Shown: positions 61,191 to 64,000 of the stretch, one piece after another | Position numbering within the stretch: the first letter of the stretch is position 1 | Layout: each line of letters starts with the position of its first letter | DNA from: Cellulophaga baltica | Lineage (GTDB): Bacteria; Bacteroidota; Bacteroidia; Flavobacteriales; Flavobacteriaceae | NCBI RefSeq assembly: GCF_900102165.1 | Contig: NZ_FNBD01000003.1 | Coordinates: 404,829 to 468,828, forward strand | DNA: 64,000 bases | Reading direction: 5' to 3' | The notes under the pieces: model-generated | The model's database searches: none | What the model was told of the DNA's origin: nothing | The model's input: only the letters and a program-made list of their open reading frames with translations | Program-made: the position numbers and the translations under genes

Positions 61191-61220
61191 AAGTCCTTAA
61201 TTTTATTAAGGGCTTTTTTT
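61191..61220 (+). terminator. Terminator after tatA
   Basis: GTCCTTAAT (61193-61201) pairs with ATTAAGGGC (61205-61213; one G-T pair), followed by a run of seven T. Confidence 0.8.
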
Positions 61221-61511
61221 ATGCTCAAGAATTAAGTTTTTCTCTCCTTAAGTGTAATCTATTTAAAAGTGTTTTTGATCGATAACTCATATAGATATAG
61301 CATGGTGGGGCGCTTTTAGAGATTGACTATTGTAGGAAACAACAGCTTCATAAGCTTACATATACATTTTATCATAATTCACAACAAATTAGAACTCATT
61401 TCATATCTGTAAATCTATTTTTGCGTTATAACCTAATAATTAACCAATTAACTGCATTTCATTTATCTCATTACGTGTAGTTAAAAAACCAGGTAGTAAT
61501 TCCTAATTTTT
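61221..61511. other. Gene-free region and leader of the adhesin gene
   Basis: No convincing frame. It contains an ATCGAT motif at 61278-61283 and a -7-like TATTTTTG at 61416-61423, which would give the adhesin gene a leader of about 85 bases. Confidence 0.5.
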
Positions 61512-64000
61512 ATGAACAGTTGTACCATAAATTATAAATTTATTCTACTCATATTTTTATCGACAATTCAATTTGCTTTTGCAAAAGCTGATTTAAATTT
61601 TTTCTTTTCTGAAAGAAGTAATGAATCCTTTATAAATAGTTTCGAATTTGCTCCACCAACTTTTACAGGTTGCGATACGGCTTCTTTAAATGTTCAAGTA
61701 ACTTACACTGCCGGCCAATGTGGTGGTATTGTAAATTGGAATGCGCCTATTGCTTCAGTGGATGCAGTAACAGTGACAAGTAATTATCAACCTGGTGACA
61801 ACATTTTGCCAGGAACTACTGCTATAGTCTACCGTGCGGAGAATGCTGCTGGAGAAGTGGGTATCTGTACTTTTAACGTTACAGTTGAGGATAATGAAAA
61901 ACCGTTATTTGACACTTTTCCTTCTAATGTTACTTTAACTGCCGATCCTGATAGTTGCACAGCTACTCATACATGGGTAGAACCAACGGTTTCAGATAAC
62001 TGTCCTGCGGGCGAGGGTGAGGCGCCTGTTCTTCAGGATTTTGAATCGGCATTGAATCAATGCTACGTTTTTACCAAAACATCTATTGATAGTGGTGGGC
62101 AAATAAATGGAAGTAGAAATTTGATAGCAAACTCATTATCTTTAGCTACGTTTTATACGAGTACTATTGTTACACCTACTATGTATTTTAACGGTGAAGG
62201 TGAAATTTCATTTTCCCATTCGATAAATACCGTGGCAAATAATGCACAAATTCATGTAGATATTTTAGATAGTTCAATGGCAGTTGTCCAAACCGATTTT
62301 TTTAGTAAAGTCTATACAGATACAGCCGTTCATCAGGAAAACATTCCTTTTACGCTAACTGGGAATTACAATATTAGAATTCGCTATTCTTCCACTGTTT
62401 TTAATAATACGGCACAAATTGCTTATTTAGACGATTTACTGTTGCCAGGCACAATTGTTACAAATTTAACGGATACCGCTTGTGAGTTAGCTGAATATTC
62501 TCTCATTAGAACCGACGGAAATGGAAAGCTAAATGGTGACGATTTTGAAATTGGAACGACAATTATTGTGTATCGGGTTTTTGATGCTAATGATCAATTC
62601 ACAACAAGGTCATTCACAATTACTGTTGAGAATGATTTAAATGCACCAACTGGATCCTCAGAATATACTTATTGTGAAGGAAATTTACCTCCAGAAATGA
62701 GTGTCACTGTAGATGAATCAGTAGGTGAGACCGCTAACTGGTATGATTCTTTAGGAAATCTTGTCGCATCTAATACAACTTCATATACAGCACCAGATAG
62801 TACTGAGTTATTTAGAAATTATTCGGTTTATTCGCAAAACGTAAATGGATGTTCAAGTGATACATTCATTTCTATCGATTTGTATCAATTTCCTTTGCCA
62901 GATGCACCAACTGCCAAATCTCCCATTGAATATTGTGTAGGTGATGCTCCTGTTCCTTTACAAGCATCTGGAGACTCAGGGAATACTTTGCAATGGTACA
63001 ATGCAGCTACAGGTGGCACTATGTATACGTCAAACCCTACGCCCAGTACTACAACAGCAGGAAGTACCTTTTACTATGTTGAACAAACGGATATTTATAC
63101 AGGTTGCATTAGCTCAAGAACAGCCGTAGAGGTAATTATAAATGCTTTGCCGGTAAGACCCACCTTGACAGCTAATACTATTACTTATTGTCTAGGAGAT
63201 ACTGCCCAAGAATTAGATAACTATGTTCAGTCAGGATCAAACTTAACTTGGTATGATGCAGCTACGGGTGGAAATGAACTTGTAGGAACTACCATTCCTG
63301 AAACAACTACAGCTGGTACTACGGATTATTGGGTTACTCAAACTGAAACAACCTCTACTTGTGAAAGTACTAGAAGAAGATTGAGAATAATTGTAAATGA
63401 TCCTCCTATGGTTACGGGCCAACCTCTAAATGCTGAGATTTGTGAGTTCGAAAACGCTACTTTCACTGCAATAATTTCCAATGCTAGCACCTATCAATGG
63501 CAAATTTTTGATGGTTCAAACTGGGTAAACCTAACTAATGCGAGTCCATATAGTAATACGTCAACTTCTTCACTAGTAATTACAGCTGCGCCTATAACTT
63601 TAAATAATACTACTTATAGATTAGTTTCTTCGAGTGCAACATTAACTTGTGACGATGCATTTTCAGAAGAGAGAGTATTAACCGTAAACCCACAACCGTC
63701 AGCACCCACAGTGAGTGATGTTGAGTATTGTGAGAACGGTACTGCAAGTGCGTTAACAGCAAGTGGTACAAATATTTTATGGTATACTGTAGCAACTGGC
63801 GGAACGGGTAATTCAACAGCACCAACCCCAAGTACTTTAACTGCAGGTACAACTTCATACTACGTAACACAAACAAATTCTAGTGGTTGTGAGAGTCCAC
63901 GATCTGAGATTGAAGTAACAGTGTATGCCTTACCATCAGCACCCACAGTGAGTGATGTTGAGTATTGTGAGAATGATACAGCAAGTGCCTTAACAGCATC
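61512..64000 (+). CDS. Large secreted Ig-like/HYR repeat adhesin, 3' end beyond window
   Basis: 829 codons are visible without a stop, starting at the ATG at 61512. Signal peptide: YKFILLIFLSTIQFAFA. Order: a first HYR-like domain (about 55-135, NWNAPIASVDAVTVTSNYQP, PGTTAIVYRAENAAGEVG); a second HYR domain begun at NEKPLFDTFPSNVTLTADPD and completed only after a long insertion (about 173-314, QDFESALNQCYVFTKTS through IAYLDDLLLPGTI) at GDDFEIGTTIIVYRVFDAND; then Ig-like repeats of the CHU_C-associated type with the pattern YC-x-G, WY..ATGG, AGTT.YYVTQT, GCES.R. The last two visible repeats are nearly identical. Cys-rich Ig arrays with C-terminal sorting signals are exported by type IX secretion; the sorting domain is outside the window. 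Surface adhesion is the likely role. Confidence 0.85.
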   Translation, partial: MNSCTINYKFILLIFLSTIQFAFAKADLNFFFSERSNESFINSFEFAPPTFTGCDTASLNVQVTYTAGQCGGIVNWNAPIASVDAVTVTSNYQPGDNILPGTTAIVYRAENAAGEVGICTFNVTVEDNEKPLFDTFPSNVTLTADPDSCTATHTWVEPTVSDNCPAGEGEAPVLQDFESALNQCYVFTKTSIDSGGQINGSRNLIANSLSLATFYTSTIVTPTMYFNGEGEISFSHSINTVANNAQIHVDILDSSMAVVQTDFFSKVYTDTAVHQENIPFTLTGNYNIRIRYSSTVFNNTAQIAYLDDLLLPGTIVTNLTDTACELAEYSLIRTDGNGKLNGDDFEIGTTIIVYRVFDANDQFTTRSFTITVENDLNAPTGSSEYTYCEGNLPPEMSVTVDESVGETANWYDSLGNLVASNTTSYTAPDSTELFRNYSVYSQNVNGCSSDTFISIDLYQFPLPDAPTAKSPIEYCVGDAPVPLQASGDSGNTLQWYNAATGGTMYTSNPTPSTTTAGSTFYYVEQTDIYTGCISSRTAVEVIINALPVRPTLTANTITYCLGDTAQELDNYVQSGSNLTWYDAATGGNELVGTTIPETTTAGTTDYWVTQTETTSTCESTRRRLRIIVNDPPMVTGQPLNAEICEFENATFTAIISNASTYQWQIFDGSNWVNLTNASPYSNTSTSSLVITAAPITLNNTTYRLVSSSATLTCDDAFSEERVLTVNPQPSAPTVSDVEYCENGTASALTASGTNILWYTVATGGTGNSTAPTPSTLTAGTTSYYVTQTNSSGCESPRSEIEVTVYALPSAPTVSDVEYCENDTASALTA
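63701..64000 (+). repeat. Tandem 237-bp (79-residue) Ig-like repeat, near-identical copies
   Basis: The block from 63701 (SAPTVSDVEYCENGTASALT in protein) begins again at 63938 with only a few base changes, a period of 237 bases. The second copy runs off the window edge. Older, diverged copies precede it from about 62900. Confidence 0.8.

Noticed and set aside
63610..63876. Minus-strand open frame within the adhesin repeats
   Set aside because: It is the antisense of a Ser/Thr-rich repeat region and has no independent support.

Overview
The window is a contiguous chromosomal segment of a low-GC (about one third G+C by eye) member of the Bacteroidota, almost certainly a marine-type Flavobacteriaceae. 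The evidence is the gene content: a PorW/SprE-type type IX secretion lipoprotein, a bactofilin, an ATP synthase operon without beta and epsilon genes, a SusC/SusD pair, DUF4292/DUF5687/DUF6427-like proteins, a large Ig-like repeat adhesin, and promoters with the Bacteroidetes -7 motif TAnnTTTG. The genus cannot be fixed from the sequence alone. I found no tRNA, rRNA, CRISPR array, insertion sequence or prophage.

Layout. 1-3.2 kb: end of a cNMP-binding regulator, dprA, an HU/SPOR envelope protein and a hotdog thioesterase. 3.2-9.9 kb: envelope housekeeping cluster on the minus strand (EnvC-like LytM protein, DUF4292 lipoprotein, TPR protein, nucleotidyltransferase, dut, flippase, lipoprotein). 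10-11.9 kb: an ECF sigma factor whose reading frame is broken in an A7 run, with a membrane protein and an alpha/beta hydrolase. 12-20.9 kb: porW/sprE - bactofilin - atpZ - small membrane protein - atpBEFHAG, with stem-loops after atpE, atpA and atpG. 21.2-22.1 kb: a three-gene operon of unknowns that includes a 49-residue lipoprotein. 22.4-27 kb: a PadR regulator, three paralogous membrane proteins with a shared N-terminal helical domain, and a DUF5687-type ABC exporter. 27.1-29 kb: PaaE-like reductase and a patatin. 29.2-36.8 kb: SusC/SusD with a nucleoside hydrolase and a methylthioribose-kinase-like enzyme, divergent from a TetR regulator at 37.0 kb. 37.6-41.9 kb: heptosyltransferase family, DUF4254, DUF6427-like, DUF6341-like, purD. 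41.9-56.6 kb: surface polysaccharide cluster (WecA-type initiator, UXS-type epimerase, glycosyltransferases, two polymerase/ligase-like proteins, Wzx, pyruvyltransferase, rfbBACD, Wzz-like protein) with an AT-rich core at about 44-52 kb. 56.6-61.2 kb: a protein with a nucleosidase-like C-terminus, a GH3-family protein, an active-type M23 peptidase and TatA. 61.5 kb to the end: the N-terminal part of a very large secreted repeat protein.

How the parts fit: most genes build or maintain the cell envelope. WecA, the rfb genes, Wzx and Wzy make and export a rhamnose-containing glycan. The EnvC-like and M23 proteins act on murein. PorW/SprE supports type IX secretion, which would be the expected export route of the terminal adhesin (inference; its C-terminal sorting domain lies outside the window). 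The less ordinary parts are the nucleoside-directed SusCD locus with its divergent TetR and shared palindromes, the PadR/three-paralogue/ABC operon with an operator lying on its promoter, the frameshifted sigma factor, the stem-loops placed after the high-copy ATP synthase subunits, and an adhesin in which a jelly-roll-like domain appears to be inserted inside a HYR domain.
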